From positions 1 through 56,545 of the forward strand of contig JAULBX010025619.1 in the NCBI GenBank assembly GCA_032358255.1: a stretch of DNA of 56,545 nt, written 5' to 3'. The notes below the pieces were generated by a model that was not told the origin of the DNA, made no database searches, and saw only the letters and a list, made by a program, of their open reading frames with translations. Source of the DNA: Heterotrichella gracilis (lineage: Eukaryota; Sar; Xanthophyceae; Tribonematales; Xanthonemataceae). Of this stretch, positions 34,571-46,896 are shown piece after piece (the first letter of the stretch is position 1; every line of letters begins with the position of its first letter). A program made the position numbers and the translations under genes.

Positions 34571-35392
34571 GTTTGTTCGCTGCTGAATGGCTCAATAGCA
34601 GTGGGAGCCGGAGGGACCCAACAGCAAAATGGGCGCAACTGGAGATCTGTCCTTGAATACTCCGACGAGTAGAGGCAATATCGTTTGTAGTAAGAAAATT
34701 GGCTGCTCTACGCTCTGATTGCACCAGCTATTGTGAGGTAGGTGGACCGCCAATCGTGAAACAATACGACGTGGCCAGTCCACGCTGAGAGCTCAACCGA
34801 CCAGTCGCTGAGTTGATTGACCAGTAACACTGTTCAGTTAAAGCACGGAACCTGCGCAGTGCCCATGTCGCACGTCGTATATATGCGTTTATGCATGCAT
34901 GCATTGCGATGCAGTCATTGATTGCATGCATGCCAATTGTTGTTGCATACCAATTGGTGCATGCATACAGGAGGTGGTCCGCCAACGTCGAGGGCGTATG
35001 CACTTATAACAGGGCGCTTTGCATACATGGTGTATAACAGGGATGGGTAACGTGAGTATGTTTAAAGTATATTGCTTCTTTAGCTAAGCCTTTCCAACAT
35101 CGCTTTTCGTTTCATCTACAATACTCTTGGCCTTACACCTTCACAGGGCATACATGGCAGTATGTACGCACTACATCCCATAGCTTGGGTGTGATATTGT
35201 GTGCAAGGGCCAGGGCAACGTTGTCCCGTCAGAGGCATGTCTACAACGTCGAGGTGCTGACCACAACCCAGGCTAAGACCGCGTGGCATTAAACACTCTA
35301 TTTTATGCAACCTCGGCTAGAAGATAACGGATAGATATATCCCTCATATGGCACACACTTGGCAGACCCGCAACCCACGAGCAGTGCTGGCA
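34571..35392. other. spacer, WDR92 promoter and RTF1 3' UTR
   Basis: No gene is seen. A dense cluster of TGCATGCA words occurs at about 34890-34970 together with other ATGCAT words. A minus-strand TGTAA word at 35133-35137 lies about 256 bases past the RTF1 stop. Confidence 0.5.
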
Positions 35393-38300
35393 TCACGCAA
35401 TGCCCTGGCGGCGCTTGTAGTCCATGAGCGTGAGCATGCGCTTCTGATCAAGGTCAGTAGGCACAGCTGAGTCACTGAGGGCAGTGGTCCAAATCCGGCC
35501 CAACAGGCTGCGCACGTGACGGGGCGCGCGCTGCGCCTCTGCCACCAGGCCCACATCCACATCGATGAGGAAGTCAGCAAGGCTGTCCTGCGCCTTGTTC
35601 AGCACACGCACCTCCGGCACCTCCAGAGAGACAGGTGGGAACAGCGCTCCAGGTTTCTCACCGCTGGCGGCAGCAGCACTTCCATCAGGCCCTGAGCAAA
35701 TGCACAGTGGGGATTAGGGGCACAAGAAATCACAGCCTCAGCCACATCAAATACGGCATAAGTACATGCATCCCGTCAATATAGACAGATCGGCAGCCAA
35801 CCTTGCACACGCCCGTGCCACTCAGCCCTGCCCTGGAATTGCTTGTCTATTTTATATTGGTTACACAACAGAAACTCGGCATCTCAGCTGACTGCATTGC
35901 CAGCCTGGTGGAAGGGCGGCCCTCACCTTGGCCCTTGGCAGTGTTCCAGTACAGCATGGGGCGGGCCATGCGCCGAGAGAAAATGTCCACAACATCAGGG
36001 TCGCCCACCGACCGCCCGTCAAGCCTGCTGCCCACATTGTTGAGGGAGTTTTGGAAGTTGCGCTCTGCATTGCGCTTGTTGATGCCGGCCATGCCACCCG
36101 CGCCGCGCCGCTTGGCGTCGGTTGCGTCCCTGATTTTTGCCTCAATGCCTGCGAGCTGCTCCACCAGCCTGCACATGGGACGCGGAAGAGGATAACGACA
36201 TGCTGTCAACATGCCTGGGCAACAGAGCGTGCCAGCCAAAGTGATATGGGGCAATGCATGCATTGAAGCAACCTTGGACCAGTGGCCGCACATTTTACCC
36301 GCAAACTGGAGTTGCCTTTTAATTGAAGGGCACCTGAGGTCCTTCACAGTTGCATATGGATAAATCCACACACATACCTTTCTGCCTCCTCAACATTGTT
36401 TGTCTCAATGGCTGCATCCCTCTGGTTCATGATGCGCGCCTTCTCAGAGGCAAGGTTGGCGCCCACAGCGCCACGCATGCGCTTCTCTTGCAGGATCTTC
36501 TTCACATCGTCAGCAGTGTATTGGTAGCTGCACAATGGCGGCGGCAAGGCATATGTGTCAGTGCCTTGGAGATAGGTGTGAAACATGCAGACACACTATG
36601 GGAATAGCAGCAGGCACAGCAATTGGGTGCGCATGCATTGAAATGCAGCAACATATGCCATCAGACTTCCAACAACGATTGCCTCCTCACTTGTCCGCCT
36701 TCTTGAGCTTCTCCTTGATGCGCTCCACATCAAACTTGGTCAGCGGCTCCTGGTGGCTGTCTGCGCAGTGCTTCAGGTAGCCGGTGTACTCAGACTCCTC
36801 AAGGTGGGCATTGGACACAAGGCTCATGGGGAAGGAGCGGCGGGAGGCGCCACGAGACACAACCAGGAACTTGTGCGTCTTGTTCCCAGAGGGGCCAAAC
36901 GCATAGGGACAGTTCCAGGGCCGGCCAGAGTCCCTGTGCGCAAATGGAAGTGCTCAGGGGACGACAAGCTTATCTGCAATGCAACGACATATGGTATGTG
37001 GCACGTAGATAAGGCAAATACAAGTGTCAGGGCAGTACATAGGCCCCCCCTCACTTACTTGTATGTGCCTGCCTCCCTTGTGGCCACGTGCACCACCCTG
37101 CCCAGCAGGTACTGGCGCTGCGGCCGCCCCTCTGCGTCAGGCTTCTCGCCCAGCGCCAGCTTCACAAAGCACCCGGCCAGCGTGTCCTCCAAAAAGGGCT
37201 CGTTCACCCACTGCTCAAGCTTGTAGCGGCGCACCTGGATGCTGCGCACGTCTTCATACCCCGCGTCCTCAGCATCCTCATCCTGTGAGCCAGTTGAAAC
37301 AGGGGGTGGGTAGCTGAGCACCGAAGTCGCACACACTGCAGAGTAGTGCATGGCCATCATGTCCAGCCATCCATTCCCATTGCCTGTTTGAAACCAGATT
37401 TCCATGCCCATACTGCCACCCTCACGCCCTGCCCCCTCACCTCCTGCTGGAACATCTCCTCCTCTTCACTGTCTGCGTAATCGCGCCTGTCTCGCCGATA
37501 TGGCTCCAGCCCCCCCCGCACCTCCTCCTCCACCCCTGCATGACCATCGCGGCCCGCCCCCTGGCTGGAAGGGCTGGACACCACGCGGTAGTCGTCGCCG
37601 TCCTCGCTCACGCTCAGGCTCTCGTCCTCGCTCCAGCCGCTGTCAGTGGCGCGAGACGACTTCTGCCTGCATGGGGAGGTGGGCAAAGTTGGCACATGAT
37701 CCTTCAAACACTCACAATCATGTATCGCATGCGGGCGGGGTCATCAGCACAGCTGTCTGAATGATGAACGCAGCTTGCCACGGGGCACAGCAGCAGATGC
37801 CGCAGCAAGGGGGACATGCAATCCATGCTGGTGCTGCATGTCACAGTGGGCACACCCACTGGGATGCACCTGCAGCTCCAGCAGCAAGCCCCGCGCAATG
37901 CCTGCGCACCGCACCACCACCACCCTTACCTCTGCGCACTCTTCTTCTCCCTCAGCTGCCGCGCCGCACGCAGCTCTTGCGCCGCGCTGCGCTTGGCGGT
38001 GTCCTGCTTCTTGAGGCGCGAGGAGGAGCGCATGGTGTCGGCGTCAGCACCCCCCTTACCTGCACCACCCTCCCCCTGCCCCTGCACCATCTTCATGTGG
38101 TGGCGCCGCTCGCGCTCCCTGTCGCGCGCCTCTGCCCGCTCAGCCAGCTCCATCTCGCGGTCAAGCTCGTTCATTGCCTCCAGGCGCTGCCGGTCCGCGT
38201 CATCCTCATACAGGTCGCTGCCGTAGCCCCCGCCATCATCATCGCTGTCGCCACCGTCGTCTGAGGCGGGCGCAGCGGCATGGGGTGTGCGCGAGGCCCG

Positions 38301-38456
38301 CGCACGCTTGCGCTGCGGCCGCTCCTCCTCCTCCTCCTCCTCCTCAGACACCTCGTCATCGGACGCAGGCGCTGCCCGCCGCTGTGCTGCCCGCCTGCCA
38401 CCCACCCGCCCCGCAGCCAGCAGCAGCTCCTCCTCCAGGGACAGGTCGTCGTCCAT
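35393..38456 (-). CDS. RTF1: RNA polymerase II-associated PAF1 complex subunit RTF1
   Basis: RTF1 (plant VIP5) joins the PAF1 elongation complex to chromatin and stimulates H2B ubiquitination. Seven exons (37930-38456, 37441-37666, 37059-37282, 36691-36933, 36378-36527, 35927-36168, 35393-35691) join in frame to 636 residues. The N-terminal third is acidic and charged (MDDDLSLEEELLLAA, then Asp/Glu and Arg/Glu runs; DLYEDDADRQRLEAMNELDR). The Plus3 domain occupies about residues 255-395: VRRYKLEQWVNEPFLEDTLA, GCFVKLALG, YLLGRVVHVATREAGTYK, THKFLVVSRGASRRSFPMSL. Helical coiled segments follow (YQYTADDVKKILQEKR, RIMNQRDAAIETNNVEEAE, LVEQLAGIEAKIRD), then FSRRMARPMLYWNT and a C-terminal tail. 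The first ATG of the acidic leader follows a Kozak-like GCCACC. The gene is complete and looks intact. Confidence 0.95.
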
Positions 38457-40101
38457 GGTGGCGCTGGAAGGCACTGCCGAAGCTGGTGTGGTGTTGCCGG
38501 GGGCCTGGGGCAAATGAGGTAAACTGGTTGGCGTTGGTGGGGCTGCATGTATGCCACTGGTACACATTAGATTTTTAAAACATACAGACCACTTCAAAAC
38601 TGTGCATAAATGAACAAGGAGTTGACGCCTTTGTTGGCCTGAGGGTTGCTAGCTGCTGCTGCGTGTGGCGAGGTGCCTGTGGTGCAGTGTGTGCGTGGGA
38701 GGGGGGGCAGGTGCCTATTGCCAGTACGGCTGCACCTGTTGTGTGCGCAGAAACCAAAGCTGGTTGGAGGTTATAGCAAAGTTGTCTGCCGTGCATCTAT
38801 AGCACAGCGGTGATCAATGCACATGAACCCCAGGGAAAACCCCTCAATTCTTACTGGTGCACCAGTGGAAGACCAGCGCAGTCTAACTACAGGCACACAA
38901 CACCCGGACAAAACTGAGAAGAGGTGAGTTGGCAAGATATGCGGGGAAGGCATTGGCGCAAAGGCAAAACTTGAGGTTGAGCCTGGAGTTGCGTCATGAA
39001 AATTGCACGAACCCAGTGCGCAGAGCGCTTGCTCACACGGACAGCACCAAGGTGACCGGCACCGTTCTCAAATAGAAAAGTAACACCTTGGTAGGAAACC
39101 GTGAACGCGCAACGCTGCTATGAGTTGTGGGTTTGCACACTGCATGCAAACAGCTTGTGCAGTATTGGAAAACTTACACAGCAGCCTCCTGCAGAATAAA
39201 AATTCAAAACGCCCAAAAGCAATGCAAGCTTCTCAGTGCAACTGGATTGCGCGTGATGCCGGGGGCCAGCAGGCAATTGGTATATGCATGCATTGTGCGT
39301 GGATGTTGCCCTTACCCAAATAAACCGCACTGGTAATTTCCTGCAGCGTGGCACAGCACGAGTGTTCCACCCTGATTCTTCTTTAAGCGGATGTATCCAA
39401 CCGACTGATGTCAATATGATTCTATCTCGGGCCAGGTTGATAGTTAAACACGGCCTGGCACATCCACGACAGTATTTATGTATGCAGAAACTGAGTACTG
39501 TATTGATACCTGCGACCAGGACTCCACCGGTAATCGTTACGCAAAGTACCCCTTGCAGAGGCAGTTCTTTGGGCTGTGCGAGTGATTGTATCACACGGGC
39601 AAGCACTGGAAACCTAACCTGGCTCCATGCTCAGTGTTTAGTGGATGGGTGCTACCTTGGTCCCATTCGCTGGTCAAGCCAGTGCATGACGACTGTCAGG
39701 CCCTCGCCATGTAGCAGAGTAGGAGGGGTACCGACGCATGGCGCCCACAGAAGATGCCACACAGGCACAAACAAGCTCAGGTAGGGGCTGCACCGCATGC
39801 ACCTAACTGATGCATGCCGTTGCAACATGAGGCTTCAAGATGTCGCAAACACAGGAGGAGTGCGCGTAAAACCGTTGTTGCTTCATCTGCAAGGGTTGCT
39901 AATCGTGCGTTGATCTACCTGCTAGTGTGGTTAAATAGCCCTTGGGCTGATTTGGACATGGCAGGCATCCCCTTGCCTAGCACCAGGTAGAGGCGTACCC
40001 AGCAACCCCTGCAGGGTGACACAGATATGACCCTGCAGTGGGTTAGCTGACAGGCAGCCGTGGTTGTTTTCCCTTCTGTTCAAAGGTATAATGCGTATGG
40101 C
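38457..40101. other. divergent spacer between RTF1 and VPS41
   Basis: The two genes are transcribed away from each other, so both promoters lie within. Frames at 39118-39606 (-) and 39284-39784 (+) overlap each other and match no known family; both are probably chance. A TGCATGCA word in a TATATGCATGCATTGTGC context (near 39281-39298) closely matches words at 12502 and 29373. Confidence 0.45.
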
Positions 40102-43100
40102 ATGCCATCTGCTAGTCCTGCAACCACGGCAATACCAACCACAGCAATGGCAACCTGGACTTGGCATGTCGATACCCAGCACCCCTGGGCGCATGCAGTA
40201 GTGGGCGGCCCCACCAATACCGTCCCTGTGGGCCCCATCCCACCCGCCCACCCACAGCTGACGGTGCATCCCGCCTCCTCCACAGCCACTCCATGCGATG
40301 CCATCCCGCCCGAGAGCACTGGTGTGGGTTTGGATGAGGTCGAGGACGAGCCTCGCCTGCAGTACCAGCGGCTGTGCCCTGAGGTGCCTGGCGTGAGTGG
40401 CAGCAGTGTGGTGGTGGTGCTGTGTGTGAGTGACAAGGTGCTGGCGCTGGGCACTGCGCAAGGGGGGGTGCACATACTGGACTACGAGGGGAATGAGGTG
40501 CGGGCGGGTAGTGGGGGTGGGTGGGAGGGGGGCTCGACATGCACAGCGGTCGCCTTGCAGTGGCGGTGTTGATGCCTGCATGTTTAGCATTTTTGGTAAA
40601 TGTTCGGCATTTTTACATGCAGGCGAAGCCTGCACATCAGCGCTGGTGAAACCAAAGCTGCAAGCCGGTCTGGCATTGTATATGGAATGAGCCGTATATC
40701 TCCAGTCCCCCTTCCCCCCCCTTCTTCCTCCTTCTTCCCCCCCCTTCTTCCTCCGCGTCCCTTCTCCAGGTGCAACGCTGGCGTGACCACAATGGGCGCG
40801 TGGCTGACCTGTCATTTGACGCAGAAGCAGAGTGGCTGGCTAGCTGTGGCGAGGGGGGCCAGCTGGTGGTGCGCAGCCTGTACACCAACCAGGTGGTCAG
40901 GCACAGCTTCAAGGACAAGCTAAAGGTGGGTGGGTGGGGTGGGTGGGTGGCTGGGGTTTGACGTGCATGGCCAAGCTAACCAGCATATCTGCTTGGCATT
41001 GTCTGCATGGGTCAGCCCAACTGGCTCAGGCCCAAGCCCAACAGGCTGCAATAAGGCATGCGACTCCCGGCATGCATGAAGCACAACGTGGTGGCACAGC
41101 ATGGCATGGCTGGCCAATATTCTTGTCGGTTCACAGCACTGATGCATGTGTGCTAATTTTCCTGGCCTGTGCACCACAGAGCGTGGCTCTTGACCCTCGC
41201 TATGCCAGCCGCAAGACAAGGGAGGTGGTGAGCGGGGGCACAGGGGGGCAGCTGGTGCTAAGCTCAAGGGTAGGTGCCGACATGGATTTGGGGGGGATTG
41301 TGTTGTACCTATGCTGGTGTTTATGAGATGACAGGCAGGTGGGATTTACACATTGAGGTTCCTGCTGGCATGGTGCAAATCACAGGCTGCAGTGCAGAAG
41401 CACGAGTGTGTTGGTGGGTGGCAGCATCTGGGGATTGAAAAGAAATTCCAAACACTGCCCTTTTTTTAGTTTACAACTTACCAAATTAAAGCAAAATTAT
41501 TGTTGAATTTGTTATGTCCATAATTTAAATACTGATTGTGATTTTTGCCGTCCTATATTACAGTCCCTGCCTGGCACCATCAAATGCCATACCATAGCTG
41601 TGCATGAAGTGATAATTATGTGATAAAACCACACACAGAGTCATGTTCGTTTTCTGGATGCACAGGGCTGGCTTGGAGCCAAGGACTACACGCTCCACTC
41701 CGGGGAGGGCCCAGTTCACTGCGTGCGCTGGTCAGGCTGCCTCATCGCATGGAGCAACGACCTGGGCGTGAGGGTGGGTGGCGCAGGGGACAGGGTGGCA
41801 GTAGCTGGGGTGCTGGTACACAGAATGGTGGCAAAATGGGTCCCTTGCCTGGTGCACTCAGTCTCTTGTGCCTTCAGTGACTTGTGGACTCGGGGACGGT
41901 GGCCCTGTTCAGAAAATGACCAAGGCGCTGGGGTCAGGGTCATATTCCATCACCTTGTTGTGACCTGACTGTCCAACCCACCGCTGCATGCAGGTGTACG
42001 ACAGCAATGCGCACCAGAAGGTGGCATTTTTTGACGGGTCCAGGCACAGGTGGGGGTGGGGCGGGGGCTGCTGGGATGAAATGCTGAAAGGCATGAACCT
42101 GTCAACTAAGCAATTCTTCTTAGCGTGTTATGGCGTCTGCTGCCATGCTTTACATATCATCCAACAAACCACTTGCGCACTGATGAGACACTTATTTTAT
42201 CAGGACATGGCCAATTTGCTGTGCTGTGTGCAGGCCCTCCAGCCTGACTGGTGGCGCGTCCTTGTTCTGGGAGGGGAGCAGCCACCTGTACATTGGGTGG
42301 GCGGGGTGTGTGCAGGTGGCGCGAGTGGGGCAGGCTGAAGGGGACAAGGGAGAGGGGGCACACACACTGCAGCTGGTGGCATCGTTCAACACAGACTTCA
42401 CTGTAGTGGTATGCGGAGGGGGGCAGGGTAGTGTCACAATCATAAAGACAGGGGAAGCGGTGTATTGGTGCAGTGTCATGGTCTGACATGCACTGCCGTG
42501 CATTTGCAAGGTAGAGTCAATTATGCCACTTTGGGCATAGCACCCGCTGCTCCTCTCATCATGCTCCTCCTTTGCAGGGTGTGGTCCCCTTTGGCGAGGA
42601 GCTTGCAGTGCTGACACAGGCTGGGCGCCAGGGTGATGACAGCACGCTGCTTGAGGAGGAGGTGGAGGAGGCGCAGCCACCAGAGCTCAAGATCATGACC
42701 TGGCAAGGGCTGGAGATTGCATCTGACTCGGTGGCTGTGCATGGGTACCAGCGGCTGCATGCGGGGCAGTACGGGGTTGCTGCCTTCTACCCCCCTCAGC
42801 GCCACATCAGCCATGAGGGACCAGCTGGTGGCCAACAGGGGGGTGGCAACCAGGTCAGCAAGTGGTGGGCAGACGGCTACGAGCCAATCTACTTCATTCT
42901 GGCACCGCAGGTGGGGTGAAATGGCGGAGGTGCATAGGTGCCTCCCACTGTCACTACATGTCCCGCCAGCTGTGTGCCACTGGCTGTTTTGCCATGCTGT
43001 GCTGATACAATAGATAGGGACCGTTACTTTGGTTTTAATTAATGCCGCGCCATGCATCTGACCAGCTGATGAATCAGTGATGATGCCGTACACGCAGGAC

Positions 43101-46100
43101 ATTGTGGTAGGGCGGCCGCTGGACGGCAATGGGCGGGTGGCCTGGCTGGTGCAGCGGGGCAGGTGGGAGGCGGCACTGGCGGTGGCTGAGAGGGATGCCA
43201 GCGTGACGCCCGATGTGTCAGGGCGCCTTGCTGAGAGCTACCTGGAGCACTTGTTTGGGGAGGGCCGCTTTCAGGAAGTGGCAGCGGCGGCACCTAGGCT
43301 GCTCAAGGTGGGTGCGAGAGGAGTGGGTGTATGGCACTACATTGGTTGGAATACTGGCCCATGCACCGCTGACGGGCAAATGCACCGATGGACCATGACT
43401 GCACATGAACCTTGCCATGTTATGCCAAGGGGGTTTGGCACATGCCACAGGACTGCCACATGACTCCAATGCCATGCTCCCCCTTGTGCAGGGCAGCGCA
43501 TCCCTGTGGGAGCGTTGGGTGTTCCTGTTTGCACAGGTGCGCCAGCTGCCGCTGCTTGCGCCAGTGCTGCCCGCCACCACCTGCCGCCTGCGCCCCGCCA
43601 CGTGTGAGCTGGTGCTGGCTGCGCTGGTGCTGGCGCCGCAACACCACCCGCTGCTGCTGAGGCTGCTGGAGGAGTGGCCCACGGGGGCGTACGATGGCGC
43701 GGCAATAACAGACATGGTCACGCAGAGGTGGGGGGTGAAATACCGCTATTTGACACGGATGTTTACAGTCTGTTGATGCACTGAATATGCTATACTTGGC
43801 AATAGGTTGCCATCCATACAATGGCGCCCTTGAACGCCTCTGCCATCACATGATACCAGTGGCAGCACAGCGCTCACATGACCTTGACCCCGCCCCCCTC
43901 CCCCCCAGGCTGTCTGCCCCAGGCGGCGCCACCCCCTCTCTCATGCTGGCCGCTGCGCACCTACACACAGCAGCGGGCCGCGCCGACCTTGCGCTGCCGC
44001 TGCTGCTGCGCCTGCGACTGCCGCGGGTGTTTGCATTCATTCGTGAGCACAACCTGGTGGGCACAGCAGGGGCACATGTGGTGGAGCTGGTGCAGGTGGA
44101 TGAGCAGCAGGCGCTGGGACTGCTGGTGGACAGCTATGAGCAGGTGAGAGTAGGGTGGGGTGTGGGTAACACCTCATGGGTACGCTCACTGCACACACAC
44201 AGCCGCATACAGGAGTTGCACAGGCTGCACTGGATAGCAGCATCACTCAAGCAAACTGGGTATTCTATCTATATGCCCAACCTCTTCCACATGTATTAGG
44301 CTGTTGTCCCTCTTACATGCTCCTCTTTCCACCCCTGCAGATCCCACCTGCCCATGTGGTGCCCATCTTCCAGGCAGCCGCTGTCAGTGCCAAACAGTCT
44401 GGTGACGTGCCAGGGGCCGACACCTGGCGGCGGCGCCTCCACGCCTACCTGGCACAGCTGTTCATACGGGACAGCCAGGCAGGGGCGGAATACCACGCAC
44501 TGCAGGTGGGTGGGTGGGTGGGTGCGCACGCAAAACTCACAAGTTGGAGCCAAAAGTCAGCAAGCAGCCATGCATTACAGCTTTACTTTGTTTTTTACGC
44601 TGCTGCTACCTGAATGTGTAAAGCACGTGCAAAACGAATGATGTGCACCATCTTGTATGACCTAGATGTGCCAATGTCCCTCCCCTCAGGCAGTGATGTA
44701 CCTGCAGGTTGAGCTGACCGCAGACTACGACCTGCCCTCCCTGCTCCCCCTACTATCCTCGTCTCACAGCTACCCCCTTGAGGCTGCACTGGATGTGTGT
44801 CGCCAGCGGGGTCTGGTGCGTGAGCAGGTGTTCCTGCTGGGCCGCATGGGGGCTGTGGCACAGGCACTAGACATCATAGTCGGACAGATGGAGGACGTGC
44901 CACAGGTAAGTGATGGTTGTGTGGTCATGTGACGGTTGATTGAGGACATTAATGTATGGTGTTGATGTGTGCATTTGCCTGTTGCCTATGTATGCCGCAG
45001 TTGCCTATTGCCTATGTGTGTATGCAGTTGTCCATGCATGCATGCCGGACAACTGAGGAGCCCTTTTGCCCGCCGTCACTTCCCCCACGTCCCCGCTCCA
45101 GGCCATCTCCTTCATCCAGCAGCACCGGGACGAGGAGCTGTGGGGGTCGCTCATTGCCCTGGCACTGCGCAGCGCAAAGCTGACGGGTGACCTGCTGGAC
45201 CATGCGGGCGGCTACATCGACCCGCTGCGGGTTGTGCAGGCCATACCCTGTGGCATGGCCATCCCCAACCTGCGCCAGCGCCTGGTGCACATCATCGCAG
45301 ACTTCAACACGCAGCGCAGCTTGAGGGAGGGGTGCAACACCATACTGCACCATGACTGCGTCATGCTTGCACAGGTGGGCCGCAACAGCTGGGGACAGGC
45401 GGGCATGGATATGCATGGGTGGGATCGCCCTGGAATTGCATGGTGATTTTGTGGACTGATCGCTGGCATCAATTGCCTTGGCGCACTTGTTGTTTTAACC
45501 AACGCTCGGTTGTCAGTCATGACAACCGCTTCTGACCCTTCCATGGCTTCTCTGGCTGCAGCGCCTATACCGTGAGGTGAAGCGGTCCCTCGCATGTGTG
45601 TACGTGAAGCACCTAGCTGGTCCCCGCCAGCGCGACACCTGGCACCTGTACGACAGGCTGCAGGGCGGGGAGGCGGCGGTGGCGCTGGCGGAACTACCGG
45701 GCCCACTGGGGGTTAGGCAGCTGCATTTGGCAGCAGGATTAGGAGGGGGGCAGGAGGGAGAAGAGAAGGTGAGGGAGGGGGGCTGTTGTGGTGGTGTTGG
45801 CATCCTGGGCGCATGACTGTGCAGCTGTGCATCGACTTGGCCACACAGATCCTGCATGGAGGCGCTGCATTATGTTGTATGCTGCACATGCTTGGCATTG
45901 TAGTCATCAAAGGCTATACTGGCCCACGTGGTGTTGGGTGGGTCCTCCACGACTGTGTGCTTGCCTGCAGGTGTGGGTGGGCTTCCCTAGGCCAGCAGCC
46001 GATGAGGAGGCAATGCATGGGGAAGGTAGTCAGCGGTCTTGGCGCAAGGGCAGAAAGGGAGGGGCACGTCAGGCAGAGGCTGATGGGCTGGCGCCGCTGG

Positions 46101-46120
46101 TGGCAACCCTGCAGACCTAG
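40102..46120 (+). CDS. VPS41: vacuolar sorting protein VPS41 (HOPS subunit), no RING finger seen
   Basis: VPS41 is the membrane-linked subunit of the HOPS tether for late endosome-vacuole fusion. Fifteen exons from 40102-40497 to 45971-46120 join in frame to 1001 residues. An N-terminal WD40-like propeller shows LQYQRLCPEVPGVSGS, DKVLALGTAQGGVHILDYEG, NGRVADLSFDAEAEWLASCG, SVALDPRYASRKTREVVSGG, GEGPVHCVRWSGCLIAWSND and VYDSNAHQKVAFFDGS. The middle and C-terminal alpha-solenoid (clathrin heavy chain repeat region) shows WLVQRGRWEAALAVAERD, SASLWERWVFLFAQVRQLP, VFAFIREHNLV, VELTADYDLPSLLPLL, EQVFLLGRMGAVAQALDIIV, DPLRVVQAIPCGMAIPNLRQ and REGCNTILHHDCV. The Cys/His-rich RING of most plant and animal VPS41 is not visible. 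The last exon is weakly supported, so the end could be 45816 instead. Confidence 0.93.
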
Positions 46121-46896
46121 AGTAGAGAAATGCGTGGGCGAGGCGATACAAATTGCTCTTGCCAAAGTCCAGCAGTTGCCACGGCCAACTGCCTGTCTGA
46201 GCTGTGATACATGTGGCGCCCTCTTGGCTGTACAGTACCATCAAGTTTAGGTTGTCATGTGCACTACTGTTTGTCAAGAAAACGGACTCAGCTGTTGCAA
46301 TCATTCATATCATTGCAATATCATCTCTATAATTCGTTGTCATTTAAAATTGCAGCTTTTAAATGACAATGAAATTTAAATTATTTCGAAATCTTAACCA
46401 AGCGCGACGACTATCGATACCGTTAGTCAGCCACCAACGCGACGTTGTAGTCCAGCTGCACTCTCCAAGTCTGTGGCACGTACTTCTTGCCAGCACGATC
46501 TCGGTTGCCCGCTTGCGAAGGCATGCCCCCAGGCCAGAGACCGGGCTTGCGCTGCTCACAAGAGACCGGCCACCCTTGTTAGGGGGGCCAACACGCACCT
46601 CTGCGTTGTGCGCACGTCACGTCTCGTTGTTCAAGAGGGGTAGCTTGCGAGGTGCCTTGTCAGCAGTGTGCAGCTGGTGCAGCAGGCAGGTCAGTCACAT
46701 GCACCCACAAGCGGGCTGCAACCCGCTCACCACCAGCCCTCAGCCATCCCTGCACCGCCACCACGCGCAGCAGAAGCTTGGGCTGGGCTGCGGGGCGAGG
46801 AGGTTGCGCAGAGGTGACACTCCTCGGCACTGGCCGCTGCTGGGTGCAGTGCTGGGCGGGAGGGGGGCACGGGCGGGCAGGGGCACGCACAGGAGG
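46121..46896. other. short spacer or extended N-terminus of the next gene
   Basis: An open frame from an ATG at 46363 runs without stop into the ATG at 46897. It encodes an Arg/Ser/Leu-rich stretch poor in acidic residues, as in organelle targeting peptides. It may be a 178-residue N-terminal extension of the phosphoesterase or a 5' UTR. The sequence alone does not decide. Confidence 0.35.

Noticed and set aside
39284..39784. Plus-strand frame of 166 residues between RTF1 and VPS41
   Set aside because: An equally long frame runs on the opposite strand (39118-39606), and neither shows a domain; probably GC-driven chance.
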